The notes under the pieces were generated by a model, which had not been told where the DNA came from, did no database searches, and was given only the letters and a program-made list of their open reading frames with translations. DNA of 64,000 nucleotides from Virgibacillus aidingensis (lineage in GTDB: Bacteria > Bacillota > Bacilli > Bacillales > Amphibacillaceae): the NCBI RefSeq assembly GCF_010994035.1, contig NZ_WIXN01000004.1:62001-126000 (forward strand), given 5' to 3'. Made by a program: the position numbers and the translations under genes. Shown piece after piece: positions 54,609 through 63,579 of the stretch (its first letter is position 1; every line of letters begins with the position of its first letter).

Positions 54609-55113
54609 ATTAGTAACCTCCAAATATACTTTTTTAAATTTATCTACATTCGATTTTATTTTTCCCAAAGATTTCTGCTATATTCAACACAAAGTATTGA
54701 CTCACATACACATTAGGGATTGAGTACTTTATTTTTCATATCTCAAAAGATCCTTACCGAATTAGTAAGCATCCATCTAATCTCTTTCACTCCGGAAAAA
54801 CGCTTTAACAACACACTTCTGCCTTCTCTACCTCCTGTTCCCCTCCAAGCCGCATTGGAACCACTTTATTTTTTGCCAAACTGGCACCCAGTGTGCGCAA
54901 TTCCATCTGAAAACCATTTACTAGGAAAAACGTATATCTTCTTCACGCTTATATTTTGATTGACATACAGGCAAAAAACGTATGATCAATCCAAAAGTAT
55001 TTTAATCAGAATTCCAGCCTATAAAACTCACTGATTTGACATAACATCAGCAGCAGCAAGTACTTACATAATGATATGATGAAAATGAAGGGAACTGAAA
55101 GGAGATCATATAT
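54609..55113. other. Divergent intergenic region, no gene seen
   Basis: About 500 bases between the divergent SDR and PfkB genes. A small plus-strand open frame at 54720-54959 has no ribosome binding site and no recognisable protein character. AAAGGAGA at about 55098 is the PfkB RBS. Confidence 0.5.
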
Positions 55114-56055
55114 ATGGATGTTGTTGGTTTAGGAACTTTTGCGATGGATATACTTCAAAAAGTAAATAAGTTACCGCGTGAAGATGATTTTTGTATGATT
55201 GAGGACAGAGAATATCTTCCCGGCGGCAGCGGAACAAACGTGATTTCCCAAGTAGCGAAATTGGGCGGTACCAGCGCTTATATTGGTAAAGTTGGAGAAG
55301 ATGAAGTTGGCAAACAAATCATCGCGAGCTTGGATGATGAAAATATTGACTCCTCGCATATGGTAATTTCTCCAAATGGAACATCGATTTATACAGAGAT
55401 CATCATAGACCGGGAGGGAAAGAAATTTATCATGCTGAATATGGGGGATGTTGCTGCATCGCTGACAGCAGATGAGGTGGACTACACTGTTGTTGAAAAT
55501 ACAGATGTATATTTTACCGATTTATTTCCAAAGGATGCTGCTATCGAAGGACTGAAAAAGGCGAAAGAAGCCGGAAAAACAACGGTTGTCAACTTACAAA
55601 CCGGCCTGGAATCCATGGAGAGCCTTGGTTGTACGAAGGATAATATTCTAGATGCATTAAAATATATAGATGTCTTTTCCCCTTGTTTTAATGGGGTAAT
55701 GGATATTACCGGAATAAAAAATAAGGAAGAAATAGGCAAGGCAAAGGACTTCTTTCGCCAATACTTCTCCGGAACTCTACTCTTTACGCTGGGGAGTGAT
55801 GGCGCAGCCGCTTTTGATAAAGCGGACCGACAGATATTTGTGGAAGCAAAAAAAGTAAATGCCGTGGACACGACCGGTGCAGGTGATTCTTTTCTGGGCG
55901 GCTTTATATACAGTTACTTCACGGAAGGAAAAGCGCTTGAAGAAGCAATGGATTTTGCCACTTTCTGTGCAGCCTATACTTGTACAGGCATTGGTGCAAG
56001 GTATGCCCCGAACAAAGCACAACTGAAGCAGTTTATGGAATCTTATGAAGTGTAA
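55114..56055 (+). CDS. PfkB/ribokinase-family carbohydrate or nucleoside kinase
   Basis: 313 residues. N-terminal GGSGTNVISQVAKLG near 37-51 and the catalytic/anion-hole motif DTTGAGDSFLGGF near 253-265. The next gene, 13 bases on, is an ADP-ribosylglycohydrolase homologue. E. coli has the same pairing in yegV (kinase) and yegU (ARH) beside a nucleoside transporter, so a nucleoside or ribosyl substrate is plausible; no transporter is adjacent here. Confidence 0.87.
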   Translation: MDVVGLGTFAMDILQKVNKLPREDDFCMIEDREYLPGGSGTNVISQVAKLGGTSAYIGKVGEDEVGKQIIASLDDENIDSSHMVISPNGTSIYTEIIIDREGKKFIMLNMGDVAASLTADEVDYTVVENTDVYFTDLFPKDAAIEGLKKAKEAGKTTVVNLQTGLESMESLGCTKDNILDALKYIDVFSPCFNGVMDITGIKNKEEIGKAKDFFRQYFSGTLLFTLGSDGAAAFDKADRQIFVEAKKVNAVDTTGAGDSFLGGFIYSYFTEGKALEEAMDFATFCAAYTCTGIGARYAPNKAQLKQFMESYEV

Positions 56056-56068
56056 AGGAGTATGCTGA

Positions 56069-57061
56069 ATGAAGATAAGTAAAGAAAGCCGTGTACTGGG
56101 AGGGCTTATTGGGATTGCCTATGGTGATGCCTTTGGAATGCCAGGTGAAGGTTTTTCAAGAAGTCAGATCAAAAAGAAGTTTGGGCGAATCGAACGATTT
56201 CTGCCTGGTCTGGACGAAAATCCGATTTCAAAAGGACTGCAGGCCGGAGAATTTACGGATGATACCATGAACACGATTTTTGTCATAGAGATGTTAAAGC
56301 AAAATAACCTTCAAGTAAATGCATATGACTTCATTAAAAGGCTGCGGAACTGGACTTCCACTTCCGAAAAAAGCTTCGCGGTAACAGGCCCAAGTACCAA
56401 AAAAGCTTTTGAACTGATTGAGCAGGGAGTCCCAATGGAAGAGACAGGAAAAACAGGCACTACCAATGGTGCAGCGATGAAAATCCTCCCTGTTGGAATG
56501 GTAAATAATTATAAAAATCTTGATGCCTTAATCGAACAAGTTCATTTACTGAGCATGCCTACACATAATACGTCCATAGCGATCAGCGGTGCATCTGCCG
56601 TCGCAGCAGCAGAGAGCTATGCACTATTCGGAAATAGTGATTTAAATGAAATGATTCAGGTGGCATGTAACGCAGCCGAACAAGGCAGCAGCCTGGGACA
56701 CGAATTGCCTTCCCCGTCCATTGCTGCGCGAATAAAAACAGCCATTGGCTTTGCTGACAATTATTCCAAAGAAGAAGCCATTGATATAATTTGCGATGTG
56801 ATCGGCACCGATGTAGCAATTTCGGAAAGTGTACCTGCCACAATTGCATTTGCTTACCTTGCAGAAGGAAACCCTTATGAATGTGCGGTTATTTGTGCCA
56901 ATGCCGGTGGAGATACCGATACGATCGCTGCAATGGCATGCGGTATTTGTGGTACGTTGCAGGGTGATGCAGCTTTTAAACAAGAAGACATTGCGCTGTT
57001 GGAAGAAGTAAACCAAATAAATTTCAGGGAACTTGCGGAGGGTTTAGGTTTGCAAGATTAG
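56069..57061 (+). CDS. ADP-ribosylglycohydrolase-family protein
   Basis: 330 residues. Metal-binding motifs: GIAYGDAFG near 10-18, EFTDDTMNT near 65-73 and GGDTDTIAA near 282-290. RBS AAAGGAG precedes ATG and overlaps the region after the kinase stop. Family members remove ADP-ribose from proteins or hydrolyse N-glycosidic bonds in small molecules. The kinase partner and lack of a toxin or dinitrogenase-reductase context favour small-molecule ribosyl metabolism. Confidence 0.88.
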   Translation: MKISKESRVLGGLIGIAYGDAFGMPGEGFSRSQIKKKFGRIERFLPGLDENPISKGLQAGEFTDDTMNTIFVIEMLKQNNLQVNAYDFIKRLRNWTSTSEKSFAVTGPSTKKAFELIEQGVPMEETGKTGTTNGAAMKILPVGMVNNYKNLDALIEQVHLLSMPTHNTSIAISGASAVAAAESYALFGNSDLNEMIQVACNAAEQGSSLGHELPSPSIAARIKTAIGFADNYSKEEAIDIICDVIGTDVAISESVPATIAFAYLAEGNPYECAVICANAGGDTDTIAAMACGICGTLQGDAAFKQEDIALLEEVNQINFRELAEGLGLQD

Positions 57062-57171
57062 CCTAATTTCACACAACCTGGAAAAAAGGAAAGTGACAAT
57101 TCTTTTCGGTGGGACGATTATTTAGGCTTTATGAGGATGGGTGATGGAGTAATTGTATATTTATAGTATTG

Positions 57172-57207
57172 GCGGGGGCAGAACATTTCCCCCGCTTTAC
57201 TTTTTTC
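57172..57207 (+). terminator. Terminator of the PfkB-ARH operon
   Basis: GCGGGGG (57172-57178) pairs with CCCCCGC (57189-57195), followed by TTTACTTTTTT. About 110 bases past the ARH stop. Confidence 0.88.
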
Positions 57208-57475
57208 TGGTTTTTATATCCGCTATCCGTTCCCATGCTCCCATGATAAAGAAACTATACCATTAAATGATGTTTGTTCCTCGCGACAGGTTAACCTCGT
57301 TAAACAGATTCATTAATAAACTTAGAAGGCTCCTCTCCCCTCCACAAAAAAACTCCCATACATAAAAATATAGGAGGGTATCATCAAATATTTTAATTCC
57401 GAGTTTCTGTCTAATGAAAAGGCTGAGAGTTAGGAGCGAATGCATCAGGACATATAATAACTTTAATTAAAAGCC
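57208..57475. other. Intergenic, no gene seen
   Basis: Spacer before the DUF4387 gene end. Small open frames lack ribosome binding sites. Confidence 0.5.
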
Positions 57476-57796
57476 CTAAACCGGAACTTCGACATCCAAT
57501 AATGGCACATATTGCTGACTTCCAAAGATATCACCGTCACCAGGACTTCCACTGGGTTTATTCCGTCTTATCGTAAATTTAATTGCATATGCCGGATCGA
57601 ATTGAACAAAGTCTGTAACCCTTTCCATTGGAATCTGGTAAAGTTTCGCTATTTTTTCCTTTGTTAACACTTCGCTCTGGCATACGAGATCATATTGTTC
57701 TTTCTCTCTGAAAATGATATCAAACGGGATCTTATCTGTTCCAGCATTCTTGGAACGAATCGTTTTTGCCAAATCTTTTAATGTTTTTTTCGGAAT
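57476..57796 (-). CDS. DUF4387 protein
   Basis: About 106 residues. Core matches DUF4387 (IRSKNAG, PFDIIF, YDLVCQSEVLT, DPAYAIKFTIRR). The usual N-terminal Leu-Lys-Asp-Leu-Ala lead-in needs a start near ATT 57796, 10 bases after GGGAGG; TTG 57772 is the first common start. DUF4387 proteins pair with AtuA/DUF1446 proteins as the second subunit; here the AtuA partner is truncated (57732-58118). Possibly no longer functional. Confidence 0.7.
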   Translation of the reverse strand: MPKKTLKDLAKTIRSKNAGTDKIPFDIIFREKEQYDLVCQSEVLTKEKIAKLYQIPMERVTDFVQFDPAYAIKFTIRRNKPSGSPGDGDIFGSQQYVPLLDVEVPV

Positions 57797-58118
57797 TACT
57801 GTTCACCCTCCCATCAATTACACATTCACTTTTGTGATTTACTTCTTCCACTCGAACATCAAACAGTTCAAGTGCATCTTCAACAGGCACAACGTGGTTC
57901 ATTGTCCATTCATAGGTTGATCCTGCATAAATAACATCACCAATTAAATAAGCTGCAGTTCCCGCTGTCCCTTTTACCTGAGCAAGTCTTGCGTAAAGAA
58001 TTTTTCTTGTGGCAAAGAGCGTTAATTCTTCCGCTGTAACTTTGGAATCAGCTACACCCTCAGCGACAATTCCAAATTCATGAGATTTAATTTCTGTTAC
58101 AGGCTCCAGGTCCCCCAT
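57732..58118 (-). pseudogene. 5'-truncated AtuA/DUF1446-family gene
   Basis: 128 codons corresponding only to the C-terminal region of a family that is normally about 450 residues (AYLIGDVIYAGSTYEWTMNH, then VEDALELFDVRVEEV). It overlaps the DUF4387 start by 41-65 bases, as is normal for the intact pair. The upstream sequence (58119 on) belongs to a different gene on the other strand, so the 5' part is lost. Confidence 0.78.
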
Positions 58119-58518
58119 TGGTATTTGCAGGGGGTATCAAATGATAAATGAATTAATGGGAGGCTTCCTTGAGAACATACCGTGTAATGGACACCTTCAG
58201 GACGAAGCAGGTGCTCAACCTTCACACAAGATATTTGTTGAACCTGAAACAATTTTATATCACGCTATTCAAAATAAGGAAGTGGAAGTAAATAGTTTTC
58301 ACAGTCAGGCAATCACTCAAGTGGGAAAAGGACTAAAAATAACTTCCTACTCGAATGATAAATTAATTGAAAGTATTGAAGGAAACGCTTCCCATTATAT
58401 TTTGGGACTTCAATTTCATCCGGAATTTATCTTGGACAGTGAAAAAATGAGAAACATTTACAGAAGCTTTATCAAGGAGGCTGAAAAATTTAAAGTCAGC
58501 GGTTCAGAGCACGGGTGA
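58110..58518 (+). pseudogene. 5'-truncated class I glutamine amidotransferase (C26/PuuD-like)
   Basis: The frame begins exactly at the nucleophile elbow (PIGICRGYQMINELMGG, with the catalytic Cys) and keeps the downstream VNSFHSQA and LGLQFHPEF motif with the catalytic His/Glu, so about the last 130 residues of a ~240-residue gamma-glutamyl-GABA hydrolase-type enzyme survive. The ATG at 58141 lies after the Cys and is not a real start. It abuts the truncated AtuA gene head to head at about 58110-58118. Confidence 0.78.
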
Positions 58519-58528
58519 TGTTGGAAAA

Positions 58529-58573
58529 GGGAAGACATTAATCCCCCGGATACCCGGGAGATAGTGTCTTCCC
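58529..58573 (+). terminator. Hairpin after the truncated amidotransferase gene
   Basis: GGGAAGACA (58529-58537) pairs with TGTCTTCCC (58565-58573), with an inner GC-rich hairpin. A TTTTC tail follows at about 58580. Confidence 0.65.
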
Positions 58574-58658
58574 GGCCGCCTTTTCTAAGAGATCTCCTAT
58601 TACGATTCACACCAACCTGACTGCTCCTCAAGCGTAATTATTCCATTTAGCACTCCCT

Positions 58659-59564
58659 TCATACAGTTGCACCATCTCCCCTCTCCCGAAAGTAATCAAC
58701 AAACTGTTTCACCATCGGGGTCTTCTGAGCATCGCGGTGATGTACCAAAAATATGTTTCGCTTTAAAAGCGGGGAGCCAATTTCCTTATAAATCAATCTA
58801 TTACTTTTTATCTCACTCAGCATGGACAATTTAGAGAGAATCGATAACCCCAAATTAGACTGAATAGCTTTTTTAATCGCTTCTGTTGAACCCAGTTCCA
58901 GCTTCACATCCAGCTCTACCTTCATTTCCGACTGCCAGCGGTCGATCATGCGACGTGAGGAGGAATCCTTTTCACGTAAAATCCACTTCTGATCCTGCAG
59001 CATCTCCACGGACAGTTCGTCCAGCTCCGCCAGTGGATGGTCTGCATTCATGACCACGCCGAGTTCATCTTTCATCAATGGAAAAGCCATATACTCAGGG
59101 TCTGAAATCCCGTGCGCTGCCACAATGGCAAAATCCAAAGCATAATTCTTCAGTTTCTTCAAAATCAGCGGTGTATTTTCTACCTCGAGGGATATATGCA
59201 CGTTCGGAAATTTTTTATGCAGTACACCGATCCCGTCCATCAAAAAATAAGTAGCCGCTGTATTACTGGCACCGATCAATACCCTGCCCTTATTCATTTC
59301 CCGGTACTCGTACATTTGACCCTCGGCTTCCTCCAGCCATATGACAATTCTTTTAGCATAATCATACAGTTTCCTGCCTGCGTCTGTTAAAAACACCTTT
59401 CTGTGATGCTGATGAAATAATGGAACCCCGGCGGACTCCTCCAGTTTTTTCATATGAAACGTCACCGTCGGCTGCTTAATCTCCAGCATATTTGCGACAG
59501 CAGTCACCTGCTTATGTTCTTCAATCAGCACCAATATTTTCAGCTGTTGTAGATTCAATGCCAT
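58659..59564 (-). CDS. LysR-family transcriptional regulator
   Basis: 301 residues. N-terminal winged helix (about 3-60, ANMLEIKQPTVTFHMKKLEE) and an effector-binding domain (about 90-295). It is divergent from the ABC importer operon with a 156-base shared spacer holding an inverted repeat, so it likely activates that operon in response to its substrate. Confidence 0.92.
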   Translation of the reverse strand: MALNLQQLKILVLIEEHKQVTAVANMLEIKQPTVTFHMKKLEESAGVPLFHQHHRKVFLTDAGRKLYDYAKRIVIWLEEAEGQMYEYREMNKGRVLIGASNTAATYFLMDGIGVLHKKFPNVHISLEVENTPLILKKLKNYALDFAIVAAHGISDPEYMAFPLMKDELGVVMNADHPLAELDELSVEMLQDQKWILREKDSSSRRMIDRWQSEMKVELDVKLELGSTEAIKKAIQSNLGLSILSKLSMLSEIKSNRLIYKEIGSPLLKRNIFLVHHRDAQKTPMVKQFVDYFRERGDGATV

Positions 59565-59580
59565 CCCCTCCGGACTGCCT

Positions 59581-59595
59581 ATAGATTTTATCTAT
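59581..59595. promoter_or_regulatory. Candidate LysR binding site
   Basis: ATAGAT (59581-59586), TTT, ATCTAT (59590-59595): a perfect T-N11-A-type palindrome just upstream of the LysR start in the divergent spacer. Confidence 0.55.
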
Positions 59596-59720
59596 AGTAT
59601 ACCAATAAAAACTAATAAATAATTTAACATATCCTTTATTTACTGTTAACTCTCCCTTTACGTTCGACTGCTAGTATTAGAAATGTAAGACATATTTCAA
59701 CCCGAAAGGAGGAAACATGT

Positions 59721-60650
59721 ATGGAACACAGTCAGCCTTTGGTTAAAAAACCAGTCCTTAAAAAAGAAAAAGGCAAACGCCGAGTAATATCAGAAAAACT
59801 GGTGCCGCATCTTTTTATTCTGCCTGCCATGCTATTTCTGTTTATTTTTGTCCTGCTGCCCTTAATAATGTCTTTTGTTCTAAGCTTAACGGACAGCAAT
59901 CTTATTTCTGCAAGTTTTAATTGGGTGGGACTGGATAACTACAGCAGATTATTATCGGATCCAACTTTTTGGCAGGTTGTGAAAAACACATTTATTTTCG
60001 GATTTGTTTCGGTTTCTGTCACCGTTATTCTGGCAACCATTTTGGCAAATTTTTTGGACAGAAAGATCCGCGGCATCAACTTTCTGAAAGGGATTTTTTT
60101 TCTGCCGTATATTACCCCAATGGTTGCCATCAGTATCGTCTGGATCTGGATGTTTGATCAGCATTTCGGGCTGATTAACTGGTTTATCGGCTTATTCAAC
60201 ATCCCGCAGATACCATGGCTGACACAACCGGGCTGGGCGATGGCGGCAATCATTATCATGAAAATCTGGAAAGTTATCGGCTACTACACCATCATTCTGA
60301 TAGCCGGCCTGCAAAATATACCGGATGACATCTATGAGGCAGCAAGAATAGACGGAGCAGGTGAATTTAAAATCTTTATGAAAATTAAATTGCCACTTCT
60401 TTCGCCAAGTCTGCTCTTTGTTATGATCGTAGCCATTATTGCCTCCTTCCAGGACTTTGATCAAATTTATACGATGACACAAGGCGGACCGGCAGACAGT
60501 ACGAATATGATTATCTATTATCTGTATCAGTACGGGTTTGAGTTTTTTGAAGCTGGCTATGCTTCCTCCGTTTCCGTTGTACTATTTATTACCTTGTTCT
60601 TTATCACTTGGCTTCAAGCACATCTTTCCAGAAAGTGGGTGCATTACTAA
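59721..60650 (+). CDS. Carbohydrate ABC permease, MalF/UgpA type
   Basis: 309 residues with an N-terminal basic segment and six helices; EAA loop YEAARIDGAGEFKIFMKIKL near 205-224. RBS AAAGGAGG precedes ATG. Its TAA overlaps the next gene's ATG by 1 base (TAATG). Confidence 0.92.
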   Translation: MEHSQPLVKKPVLKKEKGKRRVISEKLVPHLFILPAMLFLFIFVLLPLIMSFVLSLTDSNLISASFNWVGLDNYSRLLSDPTFWQVVKNTFIFGFVSVSVTVILATILANFLDRKIRGINFLKGIFFLPYITPMVAISIVWIWMFDQHFGLINWFIGLFNIPQIPWLTQPGWAMAAIIIMKIWKVIGYYTIILIAGLQNIPDDIYEAARIDGAGEFKIFMKIKLPLLSPSLLFVMIVAIIASFQDFDQIYTMTQGGPADSTNMIIYYLYQYGFEFFEAGYASSVSVVLFITLFFITWLQAHLSRKWVHY

Positions 60651-61486
60651 TGAAAAGGCAGCAGACAGCCGCAAATTCGTTAATCATGACCTTGCTCGTA
60701 CTGTTAGGTCTGAGCATGATCATCCCGTTTATCTGGATGTTCAGCACATCGTTCAAGTCATTTGATGAAGTGTTTTCATTTCCACCTCAGTTTATTCCGG
60801 AATCATGGAACTGGAAAAACTTTGCGGATGCCTGGACGAGCGCACCTTTTGGCAGATATTTTTTTAACAGTGTTTTCACTACAGCGGTGATTGTTATAGC
60901 CCAGATAATTACATCCATTCTTGCAGCCTATGCCTTTGCCAGGCTGGAATTCAAAGGGAAAAATGTCCTATTTCTCATCGTGCTGGCTACCATGATGATT
61001 CCGATTCAGGTGACCTTTATACCGAATTTTTTAATCCTGAGCCAGTTCGGCTGGGTGGACACTTACTATGCGTTAATTATTCCCTTCTGTGCAAATGCCT
61101 TTGGAATTTTCCTTATCAGGCAGGCTTTCAGACAGGTGCCAAAAGAATTGGAAGAGGCAGCAAAGCTGGATGGGGCGAATCATTTTCAGATCATCAGGCA
61201 TATCATGGTGCCTTTATCCACTGCTTCCATTGTTACCTTTCTACTTTTCAGCATTATTTGGCACTACAATGAGTTCTTTTGGCCATTGGTTGCGACAAAC
61301 AGCCAGGAACTCCGCACACTGCAGGTAGGCATTTCCAGTATGGTAGCCAGTGAAGGAGGATCCGAGGGGACCCAGTGGAATCTGATTATGGCGGCAGCAA
61401 CCATCGTACTTTTGCCTTTGTTAATTCTGTTTATCTTTATGCAAAAATACATCATTAAGGGAATTGCTAAAAGCGGTTTAAAATAA
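60650..61486 (+). CDS. Carbohydrate ABC permease, MalG/UgpE type
   Basis: 278 residues from ATG 60650, overlapping the upstream stop; the frame is open to 60608. Six helices, EAA loop EEAAKLDGANHFQIIRHIMV near 165-184. Partner of the MalF-type protein. No ATPase gene nearby; an MsmX-type shared ATPase is likely. Confidence 0.92.
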   Translation: MKRQQTAANSLIMTLLVLLGLSMIIPFIWMFSTSFKSFDEVFSFPPQFIPESWNWKNFADAWTSAPFGRYFFNSVFTTAVIVIAQIITSILAAYAFARLEFKGKNVLFLIVLATMMIPIQVTFIPNFLILSQFGWVDTYYALIIPFCANAFGIFLIRQAFRQVPKELEEAAKLDGANHFQIIRHIMVPLSTASIVTFLLFSIIWHYNEFFWPLVATNSQELRTLQVGISSMVASEGGSEGTQWNLIMAAATIVLLPLLILFIFMQKYIIKGIAKSGLK

Positions 61487-61508
61487 CATCATTTAGGAGC
61501 GTGTAAAC

Positions 61509-62822
61509 ATGAAAAAAGTGATATTTCAACTAATGTTTGTTTCTTTATTATTCCTGCTTGCTGCCTGTGGATCCGGTTCTGAAGCAAGTGAAAATGATAC
61601 TGGTGCAGCTGACGGGGAGCCGGTCGAAATTGACTTCTGGTACGGACTTGGCGGCCAGGTGGAAGAAGTTATTCTCAATCAAGTAGATCGGTTTAATGAA
61701 GCGCAAGATGATATTTATGTAAATGCTGTTTTTCAGGAAAGCTATGACGTTACTTCACAGAAGCTGCAGGCAGGGATTGTGAGCGGCGAACTGCCGGACG
61801 TAGTACAGATTAACACGCGTGCCTGGCCTATTTTCGGATATAATGATGTTTTTCTAAACTTGGATGATTACATAGAAAATGATGAGGAAATTAACTTTGA
61901 CGATTTTATTCCCGGACTGCTCGTCAACACTGCTGTGGAAGATAAACAATATACTTTGCCATATAATCGCAGCACCCCTATTCTATACTACAATAAAGAT
62001 ATCATGCGGGAAATTGGCGCCGATCCGGATAACCCGGTGGAAACCTGGGACGACCTGGTGGAAATCGCCGGGAAAGCTTCCATTATTAATGATGGAAATG
62101 TAGAACGGTTTGGTTTCTCTGCAAGCATGTCCGGCTGGTACTTTTACTCCCTGGCCTGGTCCAATGGCGGTGAAATACTAAAAGATGATTTGACTACTGT
62201 TATGTTCGACTCCCCGGAAGCAGCAGAAGGTGTGCAGCTTTGGAAGGAAATGATTGAAGATCAGCTGATGATGCCCCCGGTAGGAGGAACCAGCACAAGC
62301 GGATCCAGCGCCGGAGAATCCCTATCCCAGAGCTTTTTTGATGAAACGACGGCGTTAACGATAGCAAGCACCGGAAGTCTGGGACAATACAGCAGTAATG
62401 TTGACTTTGACCTTGGCACCACCTTTTTGCCTAGATTTGATGAGTATGCGGTAGCGACAGGCGGAGCAAACCTGGCAATCATTGATACAGATTCTGAGGA
62501 AAAACAGAATGCCGCCTGGGAATTTATAAAATTCATGACTTCTACGGATGAAGCCGTATATTTTGCAAAAGAAACAGGATATTTGCCAATTCGTCAATCT
62601 GCCCTGGATTCAGAAGAACTGCAGGCGTATTATGAGGAAAACCCCATCTATATTCCGGCCATTGAGCAATTGGAATATGCGAAAGAAGCGCCGAGGTCCG
62701 AGCATACTCTAAGAATTGAATCAGAAGTGAACAAGGCGATGGAAAAAGCAGTTACCAGCGATATGACAGCGCAGGAGGCACTGACAGAAGCAGCAGATAT
62801 TATACGAGATGTGTTGGAATAG
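61509..62822 (+). CDS. ABC transporter substrate-binding lipoprotein (family 1)
   Basis: 437 residues. Lipobox LLAAC, then a family 1 domain (IDFWYGLGGQVEEV, LPDVVQINTRAWP, EFIKFMTSTDEAVYF). RBS AGGAG precedes ATG. The first-strand YGLGGQ motif resembles UgpB-type glycerol-phosphate-ester receptors, but the ligand is not determined. Confidence 0.9.
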   Translation: MKKVIFQLMFVSLLFLLAACGSGSEASENDTGAADGEPVEIDFWYGLGGQVEEVILNQVDRFNEAQDDIYVNAVFQESYDVTSQKLQAGIVSGELPDVVQINTRAWPIFGYNDVFLNLDDYIENDEEINFDDFIPGLLVNTAVEDKQYTLPYNRSTPILYYNKDIMREIGADPDNPVETWDDLVEIAGKASIINDGNVERFGFSASMSGWYFYSLAWSNGGEILKDDLTTVMFDSPEAAEGVQLWKEMIEDQLMMPPVGGTSTSGSSAGESLSQSFFDETTALTIASTGSLGQYSSNVDFDLGTTFLPRFDEYAVATGGANLAIIDTDSEEKQNAAWEFIKFMTSTDEAVYFAKETGYLPIRQSALDSEELQAYYEENPIYIPAIEQLEYAKEAPRSEHTLRIESEVNKAMEKAVTSDMTAQEALTEAADIIRDVLE

Positions 62823-62856
62823 AAAAAAGAGATAGATGACAAAGGGGAATGCTATA

Positions 62857-63579
62857 GTGAATATTCATATTAGACATGGGATTGAAGGGGCAAAAGAGGC
62901 AAAAGGACTGGCGGTCATTATCGATGTTTTTCGAGCTTTTTCCGTGGCGTGCTATATTGCCGACAAAGACCCAAAGTCGCTCATTGCCGTGGGAAACATA
63001 GAGGAAGCCTACTGCTTAAAAGAAGAGGAAGGTAAAAATGCAGTACTGATAGGTGAAAGAGAAAGCGTTATGCAGCCTGGCTTTGATTACGGCAACTCCC
63101 CTTCCAGTGTAAAAGACGTGAATTTTTGGCAACAAACGGTCATTCATACAACAAGTGCCGGTACACAGGGCATTGTCAATGCAAAGCAAGCTGAGGAAAT
63201 TATCACAGGGAGTTTCGTCAATGTCCAGGCTATTGTCCATTATATCAGGAAAAAAAATCCTGAAACAGTCACTTTGGTGTGTATGGGCTGGTGTGGAACG
63301 GAAGCGGCAGATGAAGATCAATTTTGTGCAGAATATATTCAAAAAGCACTGCTCGGAGTTGATAATGATTTTGACGGGATCATTGAATTTCTGCGTAATA
63401 AAAGCAGCACGCCAAGTTTTATGACTGAAGCTGCTTCCAAAGAAGAGGCATTGGAAGACTTTGATTTATGCCTTGCATTAGACCGTTTTGATTTTGTGTT
63501 GAGATCTGTGGAGCACCATGGGCAGATTCACCTGCAAAAGGAGGTTGTCCCGTGCGTGGCTCACAAAAGCGTGTTTTGA
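62857..63579 (+). CDS. ComB-type 2-phosphosulfolactate phosphatase homologue
   Basis: 240 residues from GTG 62857, which has AAAGGGG 9 bases upstream and the family N-terminus; ATG 62836 has a poor site. Family motifs: VIIDVFRAFS near 20-29, LIGERESVMQPGFDYGNSP near 66-85, and TTSAGTQGI near 104-112. ComB dephosphorylates 2-phosphosulfolactate in coenzyme M and sulfolactate synthesis. Here it is embedded in a CUT1 importer operon with a phosphodiesterase-type enzyme, so it may dephosphorylate an imported phosphoester or sulfonate. Exact substrate unknown. Confidence 0.85.
   Translation: MNIHIRHGIEGAKEAKGLAVIIDVFRAFSVACYIADKDPKSLIAVGNIEEAYCLKEEEGKNAVLIGERESVMQPGFDYGNSPSSVKDVNFWQQTVIHTTSAGTQGIVNAKQAEEIITGSFVNVQAIVHYIRKKNPETVTLVCMGWCGTEAADEDQFCAEYIQKALLGVDNDFDGIIEFLRNKSSTPSFMTEAASKEEALEDFDLCLALDRFDFVLRSVEHHGQIHLQKEVVPCVAHKSVF

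Noticed and set aside
54720-54959. Plus-strand open frame upstream of the PfkB gene
   Set aside because: No ribosome binding site and no family character; lies in a divergent promoter region.
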